A DNA stretch of 64,000 bases from Rugalucina vietnamica (GCA_964017185.1 OZ024873.1:43634760-43698759), one strand, 5' to 3'. Positions 47,598 to 58,127 are shown, counted from the stretch's first letter. The notes: a model not told the origin generated them from the sequence alone. Numbers and translations: made by a program.

Positions 47598-48010
47598 AAA
47601 AATAAACCAGCAAGCAAGCAGAGAGAGAGAGAGAGCATCACAGAAAGAAAGACAAATAAACAAACAAGCAGACAAACAAACAATAGAGAGCAAATACGAT
47701 ACCATGGTTGCACATCGAAATCGCACTATACAGTGTTTAGTCATCTCTTTGCTGCTAATTTGATGTTAGAATAGTAACATCAAATGTCCATAAGATTTCA
47801 AATTTCTTTGTTTTATAATGAAAATCTGACACTCCAGTGAGTGATGGTTGAGTGACTGTTGTGCATACCAAAACTATACTCCACTCACACTCAATTTAAC
47901 CTCACTCGACTCATACTCCAGCCATACTCTCGCGAGTTGAGTTCGTGTTTGAGTTTGAGTGACGGAAGAGAATATAGCCGTAAGTCTGGATGTTGAACAA
48001 AACATCCAAA
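45155..48010 (+). repeat. ~550-bp tandem repeat block, left arm of inverted duplication
   Basis: About five partial units start with TTCCACCCCCTCCACATAAA or diverged forms (45188, 45729, 46290, ~46565, ~46951). Each continues with GGCAATCTTTTAGGCCTAGG, GGATTCTTCACAC and CAAGATGACATCCAAAATGG. The block is interrupted by a MITE at 47017-47980. The outermost unit is nearly identical to the outermost unit of the reverse block ending at 51330. No ORF or RNA gene was recognised. Confidence 0.85.
47017..47980. mobile_element. Harbinger-like MITE with TAA duplication
   Basis: The ends are CGGCTGTATTCTC (left) and GAGAATATAGCCG (right), flanked by TAA at 47014-47016 and 47981-47983. Removing the element and one TAA restores the ~550-bp repeat sequence (GGTCTAAGTCTGGATG, compare GGTGCCAAGTCCGGATG). 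A 3-bp TWA duplication is typical of PIF/Harbinger. Subterminal CACTC/GAGTG-rich arrays occur at both ends. The interior holds (GA)n at 47563-47593 but no transposase. Confidence 0.8.
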
Positions 48011-48015
48011 GCCTC

Positions 48016-49034
48016 CTAAAACATTTTCTAAATTTTATCACAGACACTATGAATTAATTTCTGGTTAAAGTCGCTTCAAAGTGAGGGCCATTTCCGAACC
48101 AGAATTTTATGGTGACTTGGTTTACAAATTTAGGAAACTTATAGGAAGGAATGTTTTTTTTTATTATTCTTTTTTGTTTTCTTTTCTGTTTAGAAAAAAA
48201 TCATTATACGATATAAACGTATCTGATATATGTGATGTGACAGTCTGCATGCTTAGTTTTAACCCAGTCATGGTTGATAACTACGATTTCAAGCTATTCA
48301 CTTTAGTTGGTTGGGGCTGGAGCTTCTTGTCTGTTGCTTGGCCCTCTGGTGTTCAACTGGTGTTTTTCTTCTGCTCCGGATTTCAATAAGTTGTTTGGCG
48401 CCCAAGGATCTCCTACATCAGGCAGCTCATTGTGACTGCAGACCCACTGCAGAAACTGAGGGCGAGTTTAGGCTTACGTATAACTAGGTTAAGCCATCCA
48501 GTTATTTATTACTGACATTCCAAGGCGTGACTGCTGTGGTTCACAATTATCCAAGCTATTCCAATAACTTCACTACAATAGCTGCTCACCCTGATTTCCG
48601 TTACACATATACGTTGGTACCTATGTTTTATATTTCTTTACATGATTTTCCTTATTGCTACTTTATACATAGATTATAGATATATATTTATATATATAGG
48701 TATATTAGAGTCACTGCAGAAGCTGAGGGAGAGGTTAGGTGCCTGTAAAACTAGTTTAAGACCCACAGTAATTTTATACTACTGATCGTTCCAAGGCGAT
48801 ACTTCTCTGGCGTTCAATTTGTGTGGTGTTTGCACTTTATGTATGTCTTCATATTTTAGTTTTGGTAACTGAGTGACCACCTATTGGGAAAATAACTGCT
48901 CACTGGACTCACAATATGTTTTCTTAGCACAAGTACTTGATTGTTAATGTAGTCTTTTCCCACCTCGGTTTTTGGAGTGGGAATTTCTTTCTAAGTGTGC
49001 CGTTTCCTGAGTGTTGCCTACTTTTACCTCCTAA
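48016..49034 (+). mobile_element. Penelope-like fragment with duplicated 3' part
   Basis: It begins in the RT C-terminal codons (AAACATTTTCTAAATTTTAT, compare 36285) and carries frameshifted YKF(R)KLIG sequence. The 3' end appears twice: a diverged copy at about 48467-48650 and a better copy at 48713-49034, both starting CACTGCAGAA.CTGAGGG. Partial tandem copies are a known feature of Penelope-like insertions. Confidence 0.8.
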
Positions 49035-49035
49035 G

Positions 49036-51330
49036 ACGGGTGTGTAAATGAAATGACTTATTTGACCAATGGGCTGTTTAAAATGTGTCATTTTTGAGAC
49101 ACTTTTACACTCACTCAGAAGAGATATACAGCTTGCAATGTTTTAAAGCATCATTATACATTTTCAGTTATTTGTGAGTAAAATAACAAAAATAATCATA
49201 TAATTAAACAGATCTAGTGGTAGAGCGTCGGACTCCAAATCGAGAGGTCCTGGGTTCGATCCCCACAGGCGTCACCGTGTTGTGTCCTTGAGCAAGACGC
49301 ATTAACTCCCTAAAGTACTGGTTAAATACAGGAAGCATTGGCTCCGACCCGGCATGACTAAAAATTTGTTGACTGTGCCGTTAAGCATCAACACAAACAA
49401 ACAAACAAATAATTAAACAAATAATAACTCTTTATTCACTGTAGGTGTAATATAATTTCGTAATTTAGGCGGCCATTTTGGATGTCATACTAGATTTTGG
49501 TTCAAAGAATCCACATGTTTATATGTGACATATCAGTAATTTCATCACTTTGGTAGACAATTTGGATGCCATCTTAGATTACGGTACATAGGATCAACAT
49601 CCACAACATGGCCTCAAAGTGCCCTCATTGTATGACCCTTCAACATATAATCTTTAAATGGAGGCTGGGACAAAATTGGTGACGCTAAACTAGACCTTAC
49701 CCCTTCTTTTGAAAGAAACTTACCATGTACCCTTTAATTATAAAGATGAGAATATTTCTCATCTGATACTACAATCCTAGTTGACATCCAAGTTGAACAA
49801 TTTTCTGATATCCATAGGTGGGAATTTTTGACCATTCTAAACTTCTAAAGTAGTTTTTGTGCAACAACATATTTTGTTTGACCAGTGGGTTCATTAGCAA
49901 ATTTGTATAAAGTATGCAATTATGTGACAATTTTAGGCTTACTCAGAAGAAATCTGCTGTATACAGGATTTTAAGCATCATTGTGTGTTTTCCAGTTATT
50001 TTTTAGTAAACCAACTTAATAAAATCTGCATATTATCAGAAAATTGATGTTTTGATGGCCATTTTGGATGTCATCTTGGATTTCCGTGGGAAGAATCCAC
50101 ATACAGACTTGGCACTTAGGCCTAAAAGATTGTCCATTCTATGAACCTCAACATAAAACCACCAAACCTTTCTATTGGTGGATGAAACGAAATGTGTGAA
50201 GTTAAACCTACCCCTACCCCCTTGATTTGCGAGAATTTTATCATGTACCCCTATGTTATAAAGACGAGAATATTTCCAATTTGATACCACAATCCAAGCT
50301 GACTCCAACGTTGAACAAGTTTTTTTATATATACTCAATCTAGTTCAAATGATAAAAAAACCCTTGTCTGTTGTGTGTGTGCAACAAAATATTTTTGTTT
50401 GAGCAATGGGCTTGGTAACAAATCTGTATAAAATGTGCCAATTTTTTTGGACAATTTTGGGCTCACTCAGAAGAAATCTATTGCAAACAGGATTTAAAGT
50501 GTCCTTATGCTTTTCCTGTTAGTTCCGAGTAAACTAACATAATAAAATCTGCATTTTTACCTTAATTTTAAGTATTTTAGGTGAATTATCATAAAAGTTG
50601 ACGTTTTGGCGGCCATTTTGGATGTCATCTTAGATTTCCGTGTGAAGAATCCACATACAGACTCAGCACTTAGGCCTAAAAGATTAACCATACTATGAGC
50701 CTTAACATAAAACCATCAAACCTTTTTAGTGGTGGATGAAACGAAATTTGTGAAGCTAAACCTACCCCTACCCCTTTTATTTGCGAGAATCTCATAATGT
50801 GCCCTCACGTTACAAAGATGAAAATATTTCCAATTTCATACCACAATCCTAGCTGATACTCAGGTTGAAAAAAATTCTTATGTACTTCATTTAATTTTAA
50901 CCATTAAAAACATTTTCTGTAGTGTGTGTGCAACAAATTATTTTTGGTTTGACCAATGGGCCAGGTAGAAAATCTGTTTAAAATGTACCATTTTTTGTGA
51001 TACTTTTGGGCTCCCTGAGAAGAAATATATTGCTATCAGGATTTTAAAGCCTTATTATGCTTTTTAAGTTACTTCTGAGTAAAACAACACAAAAATATGT
51101 ATATTTGTGTAGATCTTTAACTCCTATATGTGAGAAATTAGAAAATTCATCTTTTTGGCGGCCATTTTGGACGCCATCTTGGATTTTGGTATGAAGAATC
51201 CACATCCGGACTTGGCACCCAGGCCTAAAAGTTTGCCCATTTAATGGTCTCCAACATGAAACTATCAAACCTTTTATGTGGAGGGGGTGGAACGAAATTC
51301 CTTTTCTAGCTGGATATTTTGAGCTGGCTT
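49036..51330 (-). repeat. ~550-bp tandem repeat block, right arm of inverted duplication
   Basis: About four units lie in reverse orientation relative to 45155-48010, with boundaries near 51300, 50730, 50190 and 49660. Each contains GGCGGCCATTTTGGATGTCA, CCTAAAAGATT and CCTACCCCTACCCC. A SINE sits at 49207-49412 inside the innermost unit. Confidence 0.85.
49207..49412 (+). mobile_element. tRNA-derived SINE
   Basis: The tRNA-like head is TCTAGTGGTAGAGCGTCGGA (A-box region) and GGTCCTGGGTTCGATCCCC (B box GGTTCGATCCC). The body contains TGTGTCCTTGAGCAAGACGC, a conserved central block seen in several metazoan SINE families. The tail is (CAAA)n at 49389-49412. Internal polymerase III promoter plus tail are diagnostic. 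It is about 205 bp. Confidence 0.82.
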
Positions 51331-51369
51331 CTGCGCTATTTCTTTCGTAACTGTCTCTGTGTGTTTTTG

Positions 51370-51380
51370 CATTCTCTCTC

Positions 51381-51450
<70 letters not shown>
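51370..51450. repeat. (TC)n-(TG)n compound microsatellite
   Basis: TC/CTTT-rich tract to ~51418 followed by about 15 TG units. ORFs across it on either strand are artefacts of the repeats. Confidence 0.95.
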
Positions 51451-51451
<1 letters not shown>

Positions 51452-51569
51452 TAATACTTTGACAGCATTTTCAAGCGGAAATGTTTTACATCTATGTAGT
51501 TGGCAAATGTAAACGTACATGTACTGGAGCTGGTTGCAACGAACTGATGCAGTCTAAATTACGCACTTG

Positions 51570-52389
51570 GGTAAGATTAAAATCAGAAAGAAATTCCCAC
51601 TCCATAAACCGAGGGGTGGGTAAAAATAAAATGACTCTAAGGTACTTTACCAAGAAAACATATCGTAAGCCGAGTGAGCAGCTATTCCCCAATAGGCGGC
51701 CACTCAGTTACCCGAACTGAATCAAAAATATGAAAACTTACATAAGGCTCAAACAGCACAAAAATTCGATTCCAAAACACAAAACATTTAGAACCACAAC
51801 AGAAGTATCACCTTGGAACGATCAGTAATATAAAATTACTGTGGGGCATAAACCGTTTTTACAGGCGCATAACCCCACCCTCATCTTCTGCAGTGGTTCA
51901 CAACATTTAGTTAGTTGTTCGGTCCTCGTGGTGAATCTCTAACTAGTCAATGAATCATCAAGGACAAACGAAAAAAAAATCATGATAATCACATTGATGA
52001 ATCAAAAACGAGGACTCAACAAATTCAGTAAGCTGCCCGACGATGGAGATTCCTGGGCGCCTTACTGAAACCCGGAGCAAAAGAAAAACACCCGTTGAAC
52101 CCCGGTGGGCCAAGCAACAAACAAGAAGCCCCGGCCCCAACCAACAAATGAATAGCTTTATGTCGGGGCCATCATAGAGTCTGACGCCCGACCCACCGGC
52201 GTGCAATCAAATAGCAGCATAGCTATCAACATGATTAGGTTTAAAACTAAGCATGCAGACTGTCGCATAACATTCCAGTTATAACATATGCGTCTGTAGC
52301 GTGTTATGATTTTTTCTGAACTGAAAAGAAAAATCATTCCTTCTTATAAGTTTCTTAAATTTATAGACCAAGTCACCATAAAAGGCCAT
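51570..52389 (-). mobile_element. Penelope-like 3' fragment, reverse orientation
   Basis: The minus strand runs from TTTATGGTGACTTGGTCTAT (RT C-terminus) through YAAI/DCTPVGRASDSMMAP-like codons (52225-52170) to the shared 3' end (CGGTTTATGGAGTGGGAATT at ~51600). It retains almost the same extent as the distal part of the 34371 element. Confidence 0.87.
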
Positions 52390-52406
52390 CACGTAAAAGC
52401 GCTGTT

Positions 52407-52550
52407 GGATCATATTTGTAACAAATCATATATGTAACAAATTTGTTCCGTACATGATCACATTCGTAACAGATAAAGTGTGTTACAAATGTGTTTGTCC
52501 GAAATGGGGGTTGACATGAGAAGCATATATGTAACAGGTTTAGTTGTCTA
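52407..52550. repeat. TGTAACAAAT/TGATCA-type array, first cluster
   Basis: Irregular units of CATATATGTAACAAAT and TGATCACATTCGTAACAG with their complements. They are related to the cluster at 53815-53945; the two may be ends of one element, but no terminal match was fixed. Confidence 0.6.
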
Positions 52551-52681
52551 TTTGTATTCAAACAGTTAACAGCAATAGCAACATCATTATATTCTTTACA
52601 CTATTGATTTTATTCTCGATTGCAAAACAATAGTTAGCACATTAAGCTAATCGCTCTGGAGACTCACTCCAACTTGAATCA

Positions 52682-52686
<5 letters not shown>

Positions 52687-52750
<64 letters not shown>
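52687..52750. repeat. (AG)n microsatellite
   Basis: About 32 uninterrupted AG dinucleotides. Confidence 0.97.
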
Positions 52751-52754
<4 letters not shown>

Positions 52755-52759
52755 TGTGG

Positions 52760-53110
52760 ATTAATGATTTTTTGCCCAAGGTACCAGTGCATCTCGAGCG
52801 CGCACGTGGACCCAGATTAGCCTGTGCATCCGCACAGTCTGATCAAGGTCTACGCTGTTCGCCAAAAAACGTCTGGAATGCTTCTTTGAAGAATCCAGAA
52901 TATTTTCCCGACTAATTACAAATTGGGTGTCTTAAAGTCTATTTAGCCATGATTCAGCGTACACCGTCCACACCTTGATACTGGGCAGCGGCAAGGGCCA
53001 TTCCTAACGCTGGACCCGGTCGAGGGACGTAAATCCTTAAGAAACAAACCTTATCTTACCGTCTTTGGTAGACCAAGATCAGCCCGCGCATCTGCAGTAG
53101 TAGGAGATCA
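52760..53110. repeat. Dispersed repeat-like segment (CTGATCAAGGTCTACGCTG)
   Basis: It contains GATTAGCCTGTGCATCCGCA, CAGTCTGATCAAGGTCTACG and TTCGCCAAAAAACG, of a type common in bivalve intergenic DNA (family knowledge, not verified). No ends could be defined. Confidence 0.45.
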
Positions 53111-53117
53111 GTGAAAA

Positions 53118-53405
53118 TTGATCATGTCCCGTCTTGATAATGTTTGCGAAGTTGCCAGTTTAGTGGCGTGAAGGTGACAGCCTAGTGGCTTTAAGTTGGC
53201 AGACTAGCAGGCATGTGTGGCAGTCTAGCGGCGTGTACTTTGCAGTCCAGCAACCTAGCAGCCTAGTGGCTTGGCGGCCTAGCGACTTGTTGGCCTAGAC
53301 TGCCACACATGCCTGCTAGTCTGCCAACTTAATGCCACTAGGCTGTCACCTTCACGCCACTAAACTGCCAACTTCGCAAACATTATCAAGACGGGCCATG
53401 ATCAA
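53118..53405. repeat. Near-perfect 111-bp-arm hairpin
   Basis: Left arm 53118-53228 and right arm 53295-53405 are reverse complements with only about two mismatches in 111 bp, around a 66-bp spacer. The arms start TTGATCATG and end CATGATCAA. The spacer is itself built from CCTAGC/GGCCTAG-type short repeats. A transcript would form a long, almost fully paired stem. No ORF. Confidence 0.95.
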
Positions 53406-53679
53406 GTTTCAGTACCATACCGAGATTTTTCAACATTATGTCAGTCATATTACGGCGGTCAGTTAGCCTACCTACTCACAGTTCCTGGGTTGACCAGTAC
53501 AAAGTGCATATCTTCGCCATTTTCTGACAGCTGTCCAACGTGAATCGTCGGTAGGGGAAGAATGCGGTAGATATCTCATGACCAAATTTCACGAAGGTTA
53601 TGCTGCAAGTGAAGCTCAGTTTTTCTTAGCGCTATCCTCTAAATGCTGAGCAACAAGCAAGGGCTGCTTGTGTCATTTT

Positions 53680-53757
53680 TAACGTCTTCGGTAAGGCTCG
53701 ACCGGGGATTGAATCTCCCGCAATCGGAACGGATGCTGTACCACTGGGTTATTAAAT
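53680..53757 (-). repeat. tRNA-like (SINE head) fragment
   Basis: The minus strand reads AACCCAGTGGTACAGCATCC then GCGGGAGATTCAATCCCCGG, resembling the A and B boxes of a tRNA. The acceptor stem is not complete and the B box deviates (GATTCAATCCC), so it is more likely a SINE remnant than a tRNA gene. Confidence 0.45.
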
Positions 53758-53814
53758 TCGTAACAAACAAGACAAAAAACGCAAAAAAGAACATATACAT
53801 GTACGTGTATAAGA

Positions 53815-53937
53815 CTACTTTCGTTGCATATTCCATTTGTAACGTGTTATGTGATCATATATGTAACATGTGTTACATATTTGATCACAAATGTAACATG
53901 CGTTACATGTATGATCACATATGTAACACATGTGTGT

Positions 53938-53945
<8 letters not shown>
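53815..53945. repeat. TGATCACATATGTAACA array, second cluster
   Basis: Four to five units of TGATCACATATGTAACATG and its complement alternate, making overlapping dyads (TGTAACATGTGTTACAT). Followed directly by (CA)n at 53939-53978. Confidence 0.75.

Positions 53946-53978
<33 letters not shown>
53939..53978. repeat. (CA)n microsatellite
   Basis: About 20 CA dinucleotides. Confidence 0.97.
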
Positions 53979-53982
<4 letters not shown>

Positions 53983-53999
53983 CATGAACCTCAACGTGA

Positions 54000-54535
54000 C
54001 AAAATGTACCTTCGGACATTCTGTCATCACTAGTAGAAAGCTGCAAAAAGAGGAAAAATCATGCAATATAAATGTTTTAAAAATATCATTGTAATTGTAA
54101 TCTTTCAACTGAATGAATTTTAAAACATATTTATTTCAATACTTGGAGTTATCTTCCCTTGTCCCAGCCCATTTGATATATTTTTTCTATATCTATCGTT
54201 AAAAGGTAACCATAGCGACCACATCGCAATAAAATACACAAAATAATTTCAACATATTGCCGTAACAATACGGGGTTGGATCAGTGCTTAAACAGTTTTA
54301 AGCAAATGCATCGTGTTTTGTAGGTTCTACTAACACGCAGAAATGCATTACGCAACTTTGACTTCATTTTTCAGGTAAATGACGTTTGTAGGGTTCATAT
54401 AGTAAATTTGTCATAACTCACAAAATAACCTGAATAATCTGTTCAAATAAAGACTAACATACTCTAGAAATATTATACATTCAAAATTACGTTGCTTATC
54501 AAATACTCACCAATTGTCCGAAGGTACATTTTCTA
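54000..54535. mobile_element. Small TIR element (AAAATGTACCTTCGGACA ends)
   Basis: AAAATGTACCTTCGGACA at 54000 is repeated as its complement TGTCCGAAGGTACATTTT at ~54516-54533. It is about 530 bp, AT-rich, with no ORF. Target duplication was not resolved, so the call rests on the terminal match alone. Confidence 0.55.
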
Positions 54536-54774
54536 ACGTTGTGGCCCATATATATACTTTATACAAAAATACAAGCCGGAATTAAATTTAACATAAAATA
54601 CGCAAGTGGAGATGCCAATTATGAGTTCGTTACGTTTAATTATACACCCCATTATTATACGTACCGTAACGTTTTCCCGACGTTACCGTATAGGCCTAAC
54701 CTTGACAACGTCTTTAATGTGAACATTGACACGGAGATATAACACGGGGACCCAACTGTTAATTGTGATTATTG

Positions 54775-55035
54775 ATGCGACGTGGAATGTTAATGCATGC
54801 TATTATGAAGTTTCGTATGCGTCGGCGAGTTCGTTACGAATGCGACGCTCCACATCCTCTGTCCTTGGACGGTAAGTACCACATGTTTTGCTCTCGTGAA
54901 AATAAACAAAGCCGAATTTACAAAATCGGCGTCCACTATGATGTGCAAAAAGCTTCTATGTTCCCACTTGAAGTCAATTGGAATACTTACGGCACTTGTG
55001 TTTTTCAGCTAATGGTTTATAAAGTTGACAGGTAG
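54775..55035 (+). CDS. Unknown small ORF, arm 1 of inverted repeat
   Basis: The ORF is 86 codons from ATG (54775), basic, starting MRRGMLMHAIMKFRMRRRVR and ending VFQLMVYKVDR. I do not recognise the family; there is no signal peptide or membrane segment. A partner ORF of the same length is in the opposite arm. By eye there are about 12 amino-acid changes against about 4 synonymous changes between the two. This is what neutral drift predicts, so conservation of the frame is not evidence of function. It also contains a good splice donor (G|GTAAGT at ~54869) and acceptor (TTTTTCAG| at ~55009), so it could be part of a captured gene segment. Confidence 0.3.
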   Translation: MRRGMLMHAIMKFRMRRRVRYECDAPHPLSLDGKYHMFCSRENKQSRIYKIGVHYDVQKASMFPLEVNWNTYGTCVFQLMVYKVDR

Positions 55036-56150
55036 ATACAAGATTGCCACGAAAACTCATTACATTCTTAAAGTCCTTTTGTTTTTCTAATTCTTGACCG
55101 TAAACTAAGAAGTATAACACAGTCTTGTGGTGTCTTTATTGAAACATGTATCAAAATGGCTTTGTAAATGCACACTTATTTACTGAGCGTGAAAAATAGT
55201 AAGATAAGCATCTTTCGTATGCATCGTAGATTTTGTTAAAATTTAATATGCGACACAGAAATGCATCGTGGAAGATTGAGAACGATGAAGCAGTAAAATA
55301 AGATAGCAAATGTTACGATATGGAGACAGTGATGCATTTTCTTCAATTAATATTTTCTAGATACATGTTAAAGGGGTCAACCATGTTTTTATACTGTATT
55401 AACATTTGCAGAGGCTGGAGAAAGTTGTTTTAGCCTGAGGCCGAGGGCTCAAAGGGCTCCCGAAATACTCTTCCAGTTGCAATAAAATAACCATAGTTGA
55501 TCGCTGTTCTTGTACAACACACCATTCCCATGGAAAAATTATTGACAACCGCACCTAAAACTCGCACAATTCCCTTTAATTCTTTTTCTTATCAAAATGC
55601 ATGGAGCCACCGATATTAAATGATCAAATAATACTTGGTTTAGCCTTAGTGGTCATTTAATGTTAGAAAACATATTACCTATGTCACTGATATGCCCGAA
55701 AATGATTTGCTGTTTCGAGGCAAGAAGTCACTCGAATGTTGACAAAGCTATATCAGAAAACCACTCTGTGACCTTATTCAAAATAAAAGTGGCACATGCT
55801 TTGAAGCTCGCTCAACGAAGTACATGTAGTACAAGGAAAAAATACGCCATGCAATATTGCGCTTGATAAAGGCGCAAGTTATGCTTCTGCATTGACGTAA
55901 ATAACTTTTGTAAGAGCACAACAAAATGCTAATTTCTAATAGTACCTATCTTCATCTTCGATGCATACAAAAGATACTTATCTTACTGTTTTTCACGCTC
56001 AGTAGATAAATGTGCATTTACAACGCCATTTTGATACATATTTCAATAAAGACACCGATAGGACTGTGTTATACTTCTTAGTTTACGACCAAGAATTAGA
56101 AAAACAAAAGGACTTTAAGAATGTAATGTGTATTCGTGGCAATCTTGTAT

Positions 56151-56411
56151 CTACCTGTCAACTTTATAAACCATTAGCTCAAAAACACAAGTGCCGTGAG
56201 TATTCCAGTTGACTTCAAGTGGTAATATAGAAGAATTTTGAAGATCATAGTGGACGCCGATTTTGTAAACTGGGCTTTGTTTATTTTCATGCGAGCAAAA
56301 CATGTGGTACTTACCGTCCAACGACAGAGGATGTGGAACGTCGCATTCGTAAAGAACTCGCCGACGCATACGAAACTTCATAATGGCATGCATTAACATT
56401 CCACGTCGCAT
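56151..56411 (-). CDS. Unknown small ORF, arm 2 of inverted repeat
   Basis: The reverse-strand counterpart of 54775-55035, also 86 codons without stop or frameshift. Changes include Arg to Leu, Ala to Val and Gln to Glu. The candidate splice acceptor of arm 1 (TTTTTCAG) reads TTTTTGAG here, so if splicing was real it is lost in this copy. No family recognised and no promoter elements seen. It is probably a passive duplicate. Confidence 0.3.
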   Translation of the reverse strand: MRRGMLMHAIMKFRMRRRVLYECDVPHPLSLDGKYHMFCSHENKQSPVYKIGVHYDLQNSSILPLEVNWNTHGTCVFELMVYKVDR

Positions 56412-56504
56412 CAATAATCACGATTAACAGTTGGGTCCCCGTGTATAATGGCTTTGAAAATTGTTATTAACATGAAACCGGTTAGCCAGTAATAAATTTG
56501 TGTT

Positions 56505-56505
<1 letters not shown>

Positions 56506-56598
<93 letters not shown>

Positions 56599-56690
56599 GG
56601 ATTAAACCATTAACAGTGCAAGAATAAATGTATAAATCTGTTGATAGTTTGATTTATTCTTGCACTGTTAATGGTTTAATCCCCCTATAT
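56506..56690. repeat. (AT)n microsatellite and adjoining 39-bp perfect hairpin
   Basis: About 45 AT dinucleotides lead into ATATAGGGGGATTAAACCAT-TAACAGTGCAAGAATAAAT. After a 22-nt loop comes its exact complement, ending CCCCCTATAT. The motif TTGCACTGTT(A/G)ATG recurs near the ribozyme-bearing sequence at 59810, suggesting both are ends of the same type of element. Confidence 0.9.
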
Positions 56691-57432
56691 ACTTATTTCA
56701 ATCATTTTCGAATCCTTTCCTTAGGATCCAGTGCCACCGGGAAGATTTTTGTTTGATGTTTGTCCTATTTCTCCCAATATATTATATAGTAAGATAAGCA
56801 TATCGGTGTAATATTAAGGGGAACAACCCATAAATTATGTCTTTATTCATAAAACCCGGAACTCTCGCTGGTACCGCAATACAAGTATTGCTGTCGTAAG
56901 GTTTTTTTTTTTTTTTTTTTTTTTTTATTATTATTATTATTATTTTATTGAATCCTAGTTTGGAACAGCGATAGTTGCTGGTTTCATGTGAGTTGTGCAT
57001 GCATGTGCGGCTCGCAGGGGGTCGGTTGAGAATTGTCGCCTTTCGTGGTGTGCATGGTTGTGTCTTAGATGGTCGTATTCCGTTTGGTCTGTGTTCTCTG
57101 CATTGTGCGACTGATGTTGGGTTTAATTTTCGTGACTGTCAATTGGCTGGTTAGCTTTTGTGCTTATTTGAATTTTCACAATGGGGCACTCGGTGCTGGT
57201 TTCCCAGAATCATGTAATTGCGCACTGTTTGCGTGTATGTTTAGTTTTGTGAATTGGGTGTTTGTACAAAGAGGCACATGGTTGTTAAGCCTTTTTCGTG
57301 CTCATCGTGGTGGAACGAGACATTTTGCTGCTTATGAGTGCTTTCATAGTGGCATTCTGGTGTATCAGTTGGTTCGGGTCATTAAGCCGGGCCGTTTTTG
57401 CCGTGAGTATGCACGCGCGGAATTATACTCAG

Positions 57433-57989
57433 CGTCAATGAAAAGTTACCACCACTTAAAGTTTGATATTTTGAAAAATATAAAATTTCTATCAAACATT
57501 TTGATTTCATTCATGATTCTGGTCAACAGTGTATTGATTTAGTGGCATAAAACAGTTCCACTAGTCCTGGAACTATGGTGCACGTGATACACGTGCAATT
57601 TGGGATTTTCGAAAAGTTTGAGAACCAGAAAACCCAGTTTTTACGAGTCGGCATGCTTTCTCATTCCTCTGACACCCACTTTGAAAACGCCATCCAATTG
57701 GTTTAAATTTTTCCATCGGCTGGCGAAATAGTGGACTTAACTTTCAGGTAGTGCCCAAATTTTGCATTTTTCTATACATTTCAATGGAATCTTCTGACAT
57801 TTGTCAAAGAGTGCGTGTAGTCTATTCGGCTGTGATGACCACTGTTTTCAATAGCAATGATGGATGGCATGTTTTGCCAAGAAAATGAATGCTGAAGCAT
57901 CAGCATTAGTCTCTTCAGAATGAAGCAAATATTGTCATATGTTAATTGAACCTGATTTACTGGTAACTTTTCATTGACGCTAAGTATAG
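57433..57989. mobile_element. MITE inside copy 1
   Basis: TACTCAGCGTCAATGAAAAG-TTACCA at the left is complementary to TGGTAACTTTTCATTGACGC-TAAGTA at the right, with TA at both borders. Copy 3 reads GAATTGGTTTCGG across the site, giving the empty site directly. A TA duplication suggests a Tc1/mariner-type MITE. Its many A residues are unconverted, unlike the flanking copy 1. Confidence 0.82.
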
Positions 57990-58127
57990 TTTCGGGTTCT
58001 GCTGGGTTGAGCATGAAAGGTGTCTTGTATTTTGGTTTTGACGTTTTTGATCTATGTTTCCCGTAAAAGATGGCGTCAAGACGTTGTGAATTTGGATTTT
58101 GGTGGCGCCATAACGGTGTGGCGACGT

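Larger units (their letters stand above)
54742..56444. repeat. Inverted ~495-bp arms, each with an 86-codon ORF
   Basis: Arm 54742-55235 is repeated in reverse at 55950-56444; both start ACACGGGGACCCAACTGTTA at the outside. Identity is roughly 90% by eye. The ~710-bp centre is AT-rich and unassigned. The outer borders are sharp, as expected of a foldback transposon or a duplicated segment. I found no obvious target duplication. Confidence 0.85.

Noticed and set aside
47391-47774. Overlapping ORFs across the (GA)n tract
   Set aside because: Glu-Arg and Ser-Leu runs simply translate the microsatellite inside a MITE. No family similarity.
49207-49280. Functional tRNA gene
   Set aside because: A and B boxes are good, but the acceptor stem does not close and a SINE body with a CAAA tail follows.
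57069-57542. 157-codon ORF in copy 1 as a membrane-like protein gene
   Set aside because: Copies 2 and 3 have a stop where copy 1 has TGG through A-to-G conversion, and the last third lies in an inserted MITE. The frame is a by-product of base conversion.
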